Assembly: GCA_018136815.1 (NCBI GenBank)
Contig: CM030934.1
Location: 6,178,698 to 6,242,697 of the forward strand
Reading direction: 5' to 3'
Source of the DNA: Isochrysis galbana
Taxonomy: Eukaryota; Haptophyta; Isochrysidales; Isochrysidaceae
DNA: 64,000 bases
Numbering within the stretch: position 1 is the first letter of the stretch; every line of letters begins with the position of its first letter. This document shows, one piece after another, positions 42,155-52,891 of this stretch. A program made the position numbers and the translations under genes. Below the pieces are notes generated by a model, which saw only the letters and a program-made list of their open reading frames with translations, was not told the origin of the DNA and did not search any database.

Positions 42155-42194
42155 TAAATGCAGAAAACGAGTTTCGTTACACGTCTTTAGGGTG
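42155..42194. repeat. 40-bp boundary motif, second copy
   Basis: About 90% identical to 4053-4092 (TAAATGCAGAA, TTTCGTTACACGTCT, TAGGGTG), again just beyond the 3' end of an AT-rich minus-strand ORF. Confidence 0.7.
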
Positions 42195-42209
42195 TGTGCG
42201 AAAAGTTTT

Positions 42210-42554
42210 TTACCCGTAAGTTGCCGGCCGGAAACCCAGACTGTGTCCTCTCACAGGGGTTCTCTTGAGCAGATCAATATTCCAACCATTAGACTGCATA
42301 TTCTTCAGTGCATCTTCATGTGACATTACCTGTTGTGTTAGCCAATGGTACTCCTTCCACAGGTAGTGCTCATATGTTTTGTACTGCGGTAGAGTTGTAA
42401 TATCCCAACCTACCGAGTTCATTTGCTTCAGTATTTCAACAATCTCATTCTCGTCATAAAGAGATGTTAGTTGCGCCTGTTTCTCATATTTATCAACAGA
42501 TGCAAGGTCTTCGTGTCGGCCGTAGCGGAAAAAGCCTTGACACGGCGTCTCCAT
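42210..42554 (-). CDS. AT-rich foreign-looking ORF, unknown
   Basis: Intact 114-codon ORF, ATG at 42554. The product is hydrophilic and helical with two similar segments, EIVEILKQMNSVGWDITTL and EDALKNMQSNGWNIDLL (both MNS.GW.I or MQSNGW.I), implying an internal duplication of about 55 residues. No family is recognised. Codon use is much richer in A/T than the neighbouring genes, like the broken ORF at 4140-4583, with which it shares the 40-bp boundary motif. A viral, virophage-like or plasmid origin is plausible but unproven. Confidence 0.5.
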   Translation of the reverse strand: METPCQGFFRYGRHEDLASVDKYEKQAQLTSLYDENEIVEILKQMNSVGWDITTLPQYKTYEHYLWKEYHWLTQQVMSHEDALKNMQSNGWNIDLLKRTPVRGHSLGFRPATYG

Positions 42555-42644
42555 CGGGCGCGGGGGAAAGCAGAGAAAAAAGTTGTTATGCTCTATGATA
42601 ATTTTAAAACAATTTAATTTTAAAACAATGCTCTATAATACAAC

Positions 42645-42710
42645 TGTGGACATTTGATCGCTCAATTCGACTGATGTCCCACAATTGACGGAACGACACC
42701 TTGGGGACTT
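42645..42710 (+). repeat. Dispersed repeat, second copy of 9290-9368
   Basis: ACAACTGTGGACATTTGATC, GCTCAATTCG and TTGACGGAACGACACCTT as at 9299-9363, preceded by the same TTTTAAAACAAT-type AT-rich run. Confidence 0.75.
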
Positions 42711-43735
42711 GAAGGGAGGTCCCAGGCGCGCGCCATCGAGCCGCAGGGAAGAGAGGAGGAAGAGGGAAGAGGGAGGGGAGGGGGGAGCGGCAGCTCGCCC
42801 CTCCGTCACCAACGTGTCTTCTTGCGCCCTGTTTAGGTAAATTTTTTATTTAATTTTTAACCAATTTTTATGGGTCGCGGCGCGGCAAAGGAACTTAAGG
42901 AACGGGACTAGCGCTCACTCAAGACAGGACACCCTGCCGCGGCAAGCGCGAGCACCCTTCCCCCCTTATGCCACCCAGCTCTTCACTAGCTTTCTTTCTA
43001 CCTGCGCTAGCCAGAGCGCCCCTCCCTCCACACTCAGACAGCCCCCTAAGCCAGGATCCTGTTCTGGTCTCGCAGGCAAGGGGGCCTAATGGGAGGGAGA
43101 GGAGCAACTCCTCAGAGAGGAGCTGTGGGGAAGCGCCCTGTTTAGGTAAAAGAAGACGAAGACGGGGGGCGCCAGAGCCAGGAGCCAGGAGGGAAGGGCC
43201 GCGGCTCGCCGCGGCCGCGGCCACTCATTAGCGCCCCGGGCCCCGAGTGCTTCACGAGTGACCCCCGAAAGGGCTTTTCCCTCAGCGTGGACTCGAGGAG
43301 AGGGCGTGCTGGGGGGCGCAGGGTCGGTGCATGCACTGGAGGGGGGACAAATATCGAGAGGAGGGGACAGTGCCCCCTCACCCCGGTATCAATCGGACAC
43401 CTGGCTCGTCAGGCATACATATAGTATTAGTATACGTACGTACGTACCCCTGCGAGGCGAAATTCGGGTCACCTTCCCATAGCTTTTCTGCTCGGATCCC
43501 CCTTCCCCTTCATTCACACTAACAATAACTTTAACGAATCACGAGGAGACACCCAACCCGTGTCTAAGCCGTAAGCCGTGCGCCGTGCTTTCGTACATGA
43601 GTTCCTATTAAAATGAATGTAAACTATCGTTCAAGTTGAAGTTTAAAATTTCACACGGTCCTCTTTCTCTTTCGACGGAACGCGAGCTCGGTAGCACGTA
43701 GCGCGTAGCGCGTAGCAAGTGAACATGGGCCTGCC
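42711..43735. other. Intergenic; direct repeat of GCGCCCTGTTTAGGTAAA
   Basis: The 18-bp GCGCCCTGTTTAGGTAAA occurs at about 42825 and 43132, roughly 307 bp apart, and could mark an inserted segment. CGTACGTACGTAC simple repeat at 43433-43447. No gene. Confidence 0.5.
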
Positions 43736-43744
43736 CTTTGATGT

Positions 43745-43870
43745 CTTGACAAGGCCCCGCCTGTGGGCCAGGCAGGGCAGCTCAGGGGGCAGTGGAGGCC
43801 GGGGCTCGCCCCAGGCCCCTCTTGCCTCTCCCATCTCCCATGTGAACTAAGTATGAAGTATGAACTTAGT
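43745..43870 (+). repeat. R2 fragment with terminal hairpin
   Basis: CAGCTCAGGGGGCAGTGGAG and GCCCCTCTTGCCTCTCCC followed directly by AACTAAGT...ACTTAGTT, an 8-bp stem, at about 43843-43869. The middle of the element is missing. Confidence 0.7.
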
Positions 43871-43984
43871 TGAATCTATCCCACCTCTAATTTCAGTTAA
43901 TGGCTGTAGTGAGCCGCCGAGCACTCCTCCTTGGGGGTCTGCAATAGGATTCTCTTGACCAAGTTCCATTTTTGGTGAGGTATC

Positions 43985-46900
43985 CTAATTGTGAGGCGTA
44001 ATGGCACGACTCGCGAGTGGCGTGTGCGATGTGACGTCGCCATCGAGGCGTCGTTGGCTATCGACACGAGTGATAGAAACCCATGACAGGGGGAATGCGT
44101 GTGCTTCGCGCTTCGAATGTCGTACGAGCCGGAATATTGCGCCCATTCGATTTGGAAGACAAGACAGCTCTCGGGTGAAAAGGAGTAGGATGGTCCCCGA
44201 CGAAACTTCCACAAGGCGCGAGAGCATCAGCACCTCGACCTGCACGCCCGTCGGCACTAGTGGGAGTACTTTTGACTCCTCACGTTGCCCAACCACTGCT
44301 TCGATCTCGATGGAGCACGAGAGAAAAATTGAAAGGAGACAGTGGAGGAGCAACAAGCATAGCCGCACTCGATAGCGATAGAGCTGGTCGCAGAGCGCCT
44401 CCTCGCGCAAACCGTTTACCTTCATTTCGTGGTGACTTCCCGTACGTGGCATCGCGCCGCTCGTGTCATTCCAGCCCTCGTCAATTTGATAGATCTGATC
44501 CGCCCTATGAGCACGCCCGTTGCTATCATGCTCCCGTGCGCTCAAGGTGACGGCTCCTTCTTGAGGTGCCGCTTGTGAATGAACATGCCCCGTAAGCAAT
44601 GGTTGGCGGAGCGGGGCGCCATGCATGCTCGTTGTTGAACGATCGCTCTCGACGTCATCAATTGCGGGCAACGTATTAACCTCACGGCTTGAGCCATCCG
44701 TCTCGCCGCAAGTGCGTGGCGTCGCCTGGTATTCCGTGGTATCTCCGGCTCCTCCTGCCATGATTGTCCTCGAGCCGCTCGCCGTTTGTATGCCCACAGC
44801 TTGAGTGAGTATCGGTTCAACCAAGTGGGCGGTTACTTGCTGGTTTGAGGACGGCCTACCGGGTGCACTCTCCAAAGTGCTCACGATGTCATTCTCGGCC
44901 ACCATCTCGCGCGGATCCGCCGATGGATGCAGCACCAAAGTAGGTGCTAGACGCAAAATGGCAAGCGACCCAAGAATGAGCAAGGCGAAAAAGACGTGCA
45001 GTGCGAGACGGCTGAGCAACTTGGCGCGTGGCACGTCACCGCAAGACGACGATTCGACACGCACGCTTGGGCTAGGCAATACTGCTCCTACGACTTCGGG
45101 TAATACAGGTATGATTGCGGCGCACACAAGTGTCAGAGCGTGGTATGAGCGCTGTGAGGTGGGTGTAGAATGGGCTGCGCGCTCCGGGCAGCGCTGCTGG
45201 GCCATTAGGACCGCCAACGCCGCTGTTTGACCACGAATGAAGAGAAGAGCCCAATCGACAGAAACGCCAAAGATTTTATCAGCTGCGGACAGTTTTGTCA
45301 CCTCCGATGTGTGCGAGCAGGCGCCCCAACCTTGAGCCGCAAAAACGGTGGCTGCGAGAACCAAAGAGCTCAACGAAAGCCCCAGCAGCCACCATGTCAT
45401 GTTGGTACCAAACGGCGATGAGCAGCCGGCGCTACCGCACGGCTCAGAGGTGGACCCACCCGTGGGAGTAGAAGCGGAAGCTAATCGGCTCAACCGCAGG
45501 AGGGGACAAATGAGCAAGCTAGCAATGTATGCTGCAGAGATGGCCGCCATGGCCGCCCCAACCTGTGAGACTCGACGGAGGGAGTTGTGGACAGCAGCGG
45601 ACGAAGAGTGAGGCAGCTCAACGGCGATGGTCGAGACGACCAGCATTGGAACCTGCAAACACAACGGTGGGCGAAGGCTCATGTGCGTGGGACAATCATA
45701 GAAGACGTGCCCCTCAGATGAGCGATGCTTCTCGGACGTCACGAAGCACGCATCGAGCGTTCGTTGTTAATGGGCTGAGATGTGGAAAGGGGATGGACGT
45801 GGAGGGACATCGACAGCTCCCAACCAACACCGCCCGAGCGCAAGAGATTATCATACGACTATCAAAATACCTAGTGGGCACAAGGCTAGCCGGGTCGACG
45901 GCTCATCGCGTTGAATGTGCATTCGGTGTGATCAGCCAACGAGATGTGGGATGGACCCGCTCCCGGTGCACGGCCAAGCGGCACGCCCAACAAATGAATG
46001 AGCATCCAATGGGAAGACCTCACCGAAAGGACCAAGCCCACGAAAAGGATGGACGCGAGATATTCTGCCGAGGAGCGCTGCCTGAACTCGCGCGCGAAGA
46101 CGACCACAGTTGGTGCCGAAGGGAGCATCCCATAGAGGAATGCAAAGTTTACGGCATTGGCCTCAGTGACGCCAAAGATCTCGGCAAGCACGCGCGTCAA
46201 TAGTGGCATCGCAAGGCCCTTCGCGCAGAGTAGGCTCAAAGAAGTGAGGGGCTGAGTCATAAGCGGCTCTGCGCGAGTGCGTAGCGACAGGCCTAGTGTC
46301 ACGAGTGCCGTTGCGGTAAAGGCCTGCTTCATCGGCAGCAATGTGCCATGAACTATCGCAGGCAGCGGCGGGTCGCCAAACGCGATAAGGCAGAGCCTGA
46401 GCGCCCCCCCAAGGAACACAGAAAGCACAAGAGGCGAGCGCGCCACCTTGACCATGCTCTGACAGAGCTGCATGCCGCAAACCGCCCTGCCATTTGCTGG
46501 GAGCTCCAAGCCAGCTTCTGATTGAGCGCCCCGTTCAAGAAGGACAAAAGCCAGCGGATTGAGGAGGGCGAGCTGGAACGGAGCAACGAGGAAGATGATC
46601 GACATGAAGCGGTCGCCTGGTGCAGTATGGCACACCAAGGTAAGGCCATCGGGCGTAGCTGGCTGGCGCTCGCGCTGCGGTCGTCGCATAGTACAGGCAA
46701 GGGACGGCGTGGCTGGAGAAAGCCGATTGAAGCGCTCCTCACCCCAGATGGCCGCGCAGAGCGGTACGCCAAGCGCAAAGTCATTGGACTGGGTCACAAA
46801 GATGGTGTAGAGCCCGGCACGACTGAGCCAGCTGTAGTGCTGCTCTACACGGTCGTGGACGGCGGAGGCTGCATAGGTGATAGCGATGGTCGCCACGAAG

Positions 46901-47142
46901 GCGATCACCTTGGCAGCGCAGAGCGCAAGCAATAGCCTCCACTCGGTACGCGCCGGCTCGAGCTCGGCCATCGCGAGGAAGAGGAGGGCCGGCATCGATA
47001 GCCGGCCGACAAAGGCGGAGAGGCCGGCAGCGTCCGATGGGGAGAGCACGGCGAGTAGCCTGCAGGCGAGCCCGACCGCCACGATGGCCAGACACTGCGT
47101 AAGCGCTGTCGCAAGCGGTGCGAGCATTGCCGACTCGGACAT
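43985..47142 (-). CDS. GPR155-like protein: PIN-type carrier domain plus extra membrane region
   Basis: Minus-strand exons are 47142-46743, 46616-46024 and 45652-43985; introns of 126 and 371 bp with GTGAGG donors; 886 aa. The first splice turns an odd insert into AAIWG|DRFMSIIF and the second joins FVGLVLS|VPMLVV. The N-terminal ~345 residues are a membrane-transport/auxin-efflux-like carrier: CLAIVAVGLACRLLAVLSP, VTQSNDFALGVPL, LPMKQAFTATALVTLGLSL and LPSAPTVVVFAREF. A further set of membrane spans separated by a long polar loop follows (WWLLGLSLSSLVLAATVFAA, ALHVFFALLILGSLAIL, LCLLLLHCLLSIFLSC). This architecture matches animal GPR155 (LYCHOS), a lysosomal cholesterol sensor with PIN and GPCR-like halves; I see no C-terminal DEP domain. 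The function here is inference. Confidence 0.8.
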
Positions 47143-47149
47143 CAGCAAG

Positions 47150-47690
47150 CTGGCCTGGCCGCCGCGCGGGACTCCTCCTCTCACCGGTGAACTTTCTCTC
47201 GCTCACTCTTCCTCCCTTCCCCTTCCCCCCCACCCCCTACGCTCCCACGCCCTCCTATTCTCTCTTGTCCGCTCTCGCCCCCCCCCCCCCCCGCCCCCCA
47301 CCCTCTTGCCTCCGCCGCCCCCTCGCGGCCTCTCCTCCCTCCCCCCTTCCCCCCCCCCCAACCGGCCACGCCTCTGGCTCTCCCTTCCTTTCTCTCCCCC
47401 CGGATGCCCGCTCCCTCCCTCTCCCTCTCTCCCTCTCTCGTGCCCGTCCGCTCGGCTGGACTACGCCCCCCCCCTCCCCCTACCCGCCCCCACCAGTCCG
47501 TCGCTGTCTCTCCCACACAAAGCCTCCTCTCCCCCCCCCCCCCCCCTCTTCCCCCCTCTCGCCGCACTCCCACCCTCCTCCCGTCCTCGGCTCGGCGTCG
47601 CCGGCGGGGCCACCGCGAGATGGACCCCCGGGAGCTATTTTTACTCTCCGTCGAGAGAGGATAGAGCGCGCCGTCCCATGGCGACGACCT
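47150..47690. other. C/CT-rich upstream region of GPR155-like gene
   Basis: Strongly pyrimidine-rich on the plus strand with C-runs at 47279-47294 and 47530-47546. Probable promoter and 5' UTR; the Pro/Ser ORFs here are compositional. Confidence 0.6.
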
Positions 47691-47714
47691 CACGACCTCT
47701 CTGAGTGAACGGCT

Positions 47715-48052
47715 CCGCCTGCTGCTCGTCAGCTATACAATAGAACCTTGAGCCTTGAGAGACTAAGCCGCCTGCTGCTCGTCAGCTATACAATAGAGCC
47801 TTGAGCCTTGAGAGACTTTGTCGCCTGCTGCACGTCAGCTATAATAGAACCTTGAGCCTTGAGAGACTAAGCCGCCTGCTGCTCGTCAGCTATAATAGAG
47901 CCTTGAGCCTTGAGAGACTAAGCCGCCTGCTGCTCGTCAGCTATAATAGAGCCTTGAGCCTTGAGAGACTAAGCCGCCTGCTGCTCGTCAGCTTCAGCTA
48001 TACAATAGACCCTTGAGCCTTGAGAGACTTTGTCGCCTGCTGCTCGTCATGT
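47715..48052. repeat. 51-59 bp tandem repeat, seven units
   Basis: Units start at 47715, 47768, 47821, 47872, 47923, 47974 and 48033, each with CGCCTGCTGCTCGTCAGCTA, ATAGA(A/G)CCTTGAGCCTTGAG and AGACT. A related single piece (TATACAATAGAACCTTGAG) lies at 52040-52060. Reading frame is open through the array only because unit length is near a multiple of three. Confidence 0.93.
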
Positions 48053-48059
48053 CGCATTC

Positions 48060-49180
48060 GCGAGCCTCTGTAGGCTATTTCGCTATTTTCCGCTCTACCG
48101 TTATAACCGCGATGGTAAATCATCAATCTTCGTTCTTATGTCTATCTCTACGTCTACGACGGCTCCACGCTTCTATCAATCACTACACTTCATTCAATGT
48201 TGGTCTACCATTATACCCACGTGGCCAAGCAGCTTCTACAAGCTTCTTTCTACTCGGAATATGAATATGCTCTAGCTCTGGACTGATCACCCAGGCATGG
48301 AGATCAAGGGAGTAGTAAGCACGTGTCGATGATGACCAAGGAAGTAGCGAGCATCTTGCTTGCTAAAGTACACCCTCAAGAACCTCAAGCATCTAGACTC
48401 TGTAAGTCTAACACCTCTGTAAGCTTCTAGACTTTTTAAGTCTACCAGCTACTCCATGGCTAAGCTACAAAAGCTATAGGTAAAGTGCACGCCGCTGTGC
48501 TCGCGTTGAGACGCTATTCGCCGATGAATCTTGTAGGATCTTCACTAAGCATGGATGAATCCCTTTCGCGCCTTTTCTGTGTGCAATCCTCAATCCTTCT
48601 CTAGGACGACGAGTTCTCTTCTGGCCAATTGGTTCCTTCTTTGCTCTCTCTGTTGACCCACCGTGGCTTTCGCTCCCGTGTTTATTGCGTGTTGCCCTTG
48701 TTTATGTTAGAAAGTGGTGTGGCGTGTCTTCGTACGCACCCAGCAACCGTCGCAGCGCTCTGCGATCGAAGCCGTACCGTGACCCCTCGTACCCCGTTTG
48801 GTTTAGTTTGTGTGTCTCTGTGGACCGGCAACTTTTTTGAGTCCCCGCGTTGTAGTCCCTCGTGTCTACCTTGGACCTAAGAAGCTCTCATTCTCATTCT
48901 CTCTCTCTTCCACTAGCTCGCTAGCTAGCCTCGTCTCTACTCTCCGACGCCACGCGTTGCAATCCTCGGAACCCCAGTCTACCTCTTCGCTCATAGCGCT
49001 CGATGGCAGATACTGTCAGACCCGACTCCTACTATGACCTCTCAGACATCTTCCCGCGAAGCAACAAACAACGACTCTTTCACGGCCGCGTCAACTGCCG
49101 GCTCGGTCGAACGGCCCTCTGCCTACGAGCCGGTAGTCATCGCATGTTCGACATATATATGTTACCCCCCAGGAGCCAAC
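48060..49180. other. Intergenic, no gene recognised
   Basis: Normal-complexity sequence with small duplications such as CTAGACT(C/T)...AAGTCTA near 48390-48445. No conserved protein. Confidence 0.45.
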
Positions 49181-49182
49181 GC

Positions 49183-49460
49183 CCCCCGATAGCTATCGGG
49201 GGCCCCCGATAGCTATCGGGGGGAAATTTTTTCCCGATCGCCAACAGCCCCCCCGAGAGCTACCGGGGGACCGAGAAAATCTCCCGAGAGCTATCGGGGG
49301 ATTTTTTATGCCCCGGGGAGCTATCGCGTTTTAAGGCGGGCCCCCGTTTGCTATCGGGGGCGAAAGACTGCCCCCGTTTGCTATCGGGGGGAAACGACGG
49401 CCCCCAGTAGCTATCGGGGGGCCGTCCTCGAGCCCCCAGGCGCTATCCTCCCCCGCAAGC
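49183..49460. repeat. Array of GC-rich palindromes
   Basis: Two adjacent perfect 20-bp palindromes, CCCCCGATAGCTATCGGGGG, at 49183-49202 and 49203-49222 are followed by degenerate copies: CCCCCGAGAGCTACCGGGGG (49249-49268), CTCCCGAGAGCTATCGGGGG (49281-49300), CCCCCGTTTGCTATCGGGGG (49341-49360 and 49371-49390) and CCCCCAGTAGCTATCGGGGG (49401-49420), plus decayed ones near 49315, 49434 and 49451. Spacing is about 10-40 bp and irregular. Each unit can form a strong hairpin. Confidence 0.88.
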
Positions 49461-49990
<530 letters not shown>

Positions 49991-49997
49991 GAGAGGG

Positions 49998-50212
49998 AGG
50001 TTATGCTATTAAAATAAAAAAGGAATGATCGTAGAAATAAATTTTAATCAATTAAATATACTACTAAATATAATGTTTTTATGAAAATATACTTTTCAAT
50101 TAATTATTCAGATAATAAATAATTAAATATCAAAACCGGAATGAGCTAATTAAATATAATTTATTATAGTAGTAATATTTTTACGAAAATATACTTTTCA
50201 ATGAATTGCGAA
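49998..50212. other. AT-rich block abutting the piggyBac relic
   Basis: About 200 bp with roughly 80% A+T in otherwise GC-rich DNA. It includes an imperfect direct repeat of TTTTTA(T/C)GAAAATATACTT followed by TTCAAT at 50076-50104 and 50177-50205. It truncates the transposase ORF exactly at the repeat. No ORF. It could be organelle-derived, a satellite scrap or an insertion terminus. Confidence 0.7.
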
Positions 50213-51466
50213 CCATGAATCGCATGCGATTACGCGGCGAGATCCGAACCATGGCTTGACGAGGCGCAAGCTCTGGGCGGCGGTGTGGCCGATCGCGTAC
50301 GTCTGGTTTGGCGCTTTGTCCTCGTAGCGATCGGCGAAGAACTCCTGATTTGGATGTGCGTCCTTACCCTCACAGATCTCGATGCGGAGAAGGATACCGG
50401 AGAGTGCGTCTGCAGCAGTCTTCAATTCGACTCCCACCGGTTCCGGCTTGCGCCTGCCGAACCAGACCTTAGGGCATTTCGCCGGGTCGCCTACGCCTTC
50501 ACGACCACGCCATGCACACATCGACTCGTCGAGGGTGAGCAGCCATGACGGGTGCACCTTGTCGATGCGAGACTCATTGAACATGTCGATGAGGGGACGC
50601 ACGAACGCCCACGGGTCACGCTCCAGAGACAGCGGATCTTCTGGCTCGAATGTGAGGACGGTGCGGATGCGCTTGAAGCGATTGATGCCCATGCCGTGCC
50701 GCCCGAGCGCTGGAGGTGGTAAGAGGGATTCTGGCGTTGGCGTCGTGCTCCACATCGCATCGAGCGAGAGGCCAGAGTGAATAGAGATGGCAATGGCGTA
50801 GCCGAACCACTGCAGGAGTTCCCCCTCCGTGAGTTTCTTATCCTCCGCTTTCAGGCCAAAGAGCTTCGCGTTGGAGAGCCGAACGATATGGCTGAGGTAC
50901 TCGTCCGGGAGCAGGTACATGAAAATCTGGTCGATGCTCTTGAGGCTGGACGTATTGTGCGTGAACGTCATCTTCTGCCGGCTCTCTGTCCGAGCGTCGC
51001 GCTTGACAAACTTCGGGCCGCGCAGGGTCCAGATCGTGCCGCCGTTCTCGTACGTTTTTGGAGCTTCCGCCTCATCCTCGGACGAGTCATCTCCGATGTT
51101 GCTGGGGTTGGTCTGGCTGTAGCTGTCACTCTCGTTGTCACTCTCGGAGTCGTCGTGTATCTGCGTGTTGAGAACAGGAGCTGGCCGGCCATCTTGATAA
51201 GGTAGGAGCTGCACCTCGAGGGAGTTCCCGTTCTCGTCGAACTCAAAGGCGTCGAGGAAGTACGACTTGTTGCGAGTTTCTTCTTCCCACTTCATCATCA
51301 CCTTGGTCCTCTCGGAGTCAGCCCAGCGATCGATGATGCCCACGTACTTCTTCTTCTGCGCTGTGTTGGCAGCCCAGCTGGCTGACCAAAACTCGGCGTT
51401 GATGTCGAGGACGACGCCCTTCACATTCTTGTGGCTCTTGAGGATCGCTTTGATCTCGGAGAAGGT
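50198..51466 (-). mobile_element. piggyBac transposase, 3'-truncated
   Basis: The minus exon begins at an acceptor (GCCTCGCAG|ACC at 51466) and reads TFSEIKAILKSHKNVKGVV, then an acidic region (DDSESDNESDSYSQTNP), and from residue ~185 a DDE_Tnp_1_7-type core: KLTEGELLQWFGYAIAISIH, GINRFKRIRTVLTF, the first catalytic Asp in LTLDESMCAWRG and the second in VIACDSWFAIH. The ORF then stops at the AT-rich block, so the third catalytic Asp and the C-terminal Cys-rich domain are missing. An upstream exon must have supplied the start. It is dead as a transposase; terminal repeats were not found. Confidence 0.87.
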
Positions 51467-51469
51467 CTG

Positions 51470-51930
51470 CGAGGCGCAAGGGGTGCATGGGAGTGGTCAG
51501 ATTGGTCATTCCTGTGCTAGCGCTCGCTCAGCTCAGTGATAGAGGTCTGGATTCTTCAGCTGGGCTCACAGCGCGCGCGCACCTGTGCTGGCATCGTGCG
51601 CGTCGGCGTGGATTGGTCTGATGAGGAGGTAGGGGCCATAAAAGTCATTAGGTACCACTGGTACAATCCCGTCATGGGCAGGGCTACCAGGGGCACTGCC
51701 ATTGCTCCCTTGGACGGACTGCCCCGACGATCGGATCTCGCCGACGCGCAATGGCGAGCGCCGAGCCTCCCTGACCCTATGGGTTGTGCGCCCTGTTTAG
51801 TGGGTTGTCAGGGCAAACCTGGGCACCCCAAGCGGGGAGATGACAGGGGAGACCCTCGGGGGGAGGGAGCGAACCTTGGGGAAGATCGGCGAGGCTTCGA
51901 CCGTTGCCCAGAAGGCGGCAAAGGAGGCAG
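51470..51930. other. Upstream flank of piggyBac relic
   Basis: Holds TAGGTACCACTGGTACAATC, a small inverted repeat near 51650, and GTGCGCCCTGTTTAG (51788), a partial match to the 42825/43132 repeat. No gene. Confidence 0.45.
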
Positions 51931-51939
51931 ACATTTTCC

Positions 51940-52024
51940 GTTGTCTTCCCCCCCCCCCCGAAGACAACCCGGTAGTCTTTAAGACTACGGGTTTGCGCAA
52001 CCGCGAAGCACCTGTTTCGGTGCT
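51940..52024. repeat. Three consecutive stem-loops
   Basis: Stem 1 is GTTGTCTTC (51940-51948) with GAAGACAAC (51960-51968), loop of eleven C. Stem 2 is CCCGGTAGTCTT with AAGACTACGGG (51968-51991), one bulge and almost no loop. Stem 3 is AGCACC (52007-52012) with GGTGCT (52019-52024), loop TGTTTC. They are packed end to end in under 90 bp. Confidence 0.8.
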
Positions 52025-52329
52025 CCGGCAGTAAGGAGTTTATACAATAGAACCTTGAGTTTGCCTCGAGGAGCGAGCAGCAAGCGGCCTATTGTTAGTA
52101 GCCCCCCGCTGGCACCCATGCGTTGGGACGTTGGGGACAGAGAAAGATCATATTGTACTTTATATTATACGGCGGCGCCTGCGCGGCCTCTCGCCACGGT
52201 GGAAGCACATATAATATAAAATACACATGATCTTTTAGTTCTGGTACTCCTATGATGAGGGGAGCATGAAAACGAACTGCGTTGTCTTGAGAGAGGGCGA
52301 GAAGAGGTGTGGGTGTCTTGCCAATAAAG

Positions 52330-52480
52330 TCCCCCCCCACACCCCCTCTTTATCTCTCTCTCTCTTTCTATTGCTCCTGCCTCTCTCTCCCTGACTTCTC
52401 TCTGGTCCTCCTCTCTCTCTCAGCTCTCTCTCTCTCCGCTCTCTCTCTCTCCGCTCTCTCTCTCTCTCTCTCTCTCTCTC

Positions 52481-52529
<49 letters not shown>

Positions 52530-52546
52530 CTCTCTCTCTCTCTCTC

Positions 52547-52595
<49 letters not shown>

Positions 52596-52604
52596 CTCTC
52601 TCTC

Positions 52605-52651
<47 letters not shown>

Positions 52652-52689
52652 CTCTCTCTCCGCTCTCTCTCTCTCTCTCTCTCTCTCTC

Positions 52690-52780
<91 letters not shown>
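52330..52780. repeat. Long (CT)n microsatellite with CCGCT interruptions
   Basis: About 450 bp of TCTCTC with periodic TCCGCTCTC, ending about 110 bp upstream of the ATG at 52892. ORFs rich in Ser/Leu (plus) or Arg/Glu (minus) here are artefacts. It may form part of the promoter or 5' UTR of the surface-protein gene. Confidence 0.95.
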
Positions 52781-52891
52781 CTTTGGTGCCACGCTTGGAT
52801 TCAGACGGCGGCGCCCATCCCCCTCCCCACCTTCCCCTCCGCCGGCCCCTCTCCGCGCACGCCCCTCCCCCCCCCCCCCCCCCCGCTGCCA

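Noticed and set aside
47118..47708. 196-codon Pro/Ser/Leu ORF on the plus strand
   Set aside because: Lies in the C-rich upstream region of a minus-strand gene; no domain, simple composition.
49183..49460. Possible CRISPR-like array (regular palindromes with spacers)
   Set aside because: Spacing is irregular (0-40 bp), spacers are not unique cassettes, units diverge, no cas genes, and the genome is eukaryotic.
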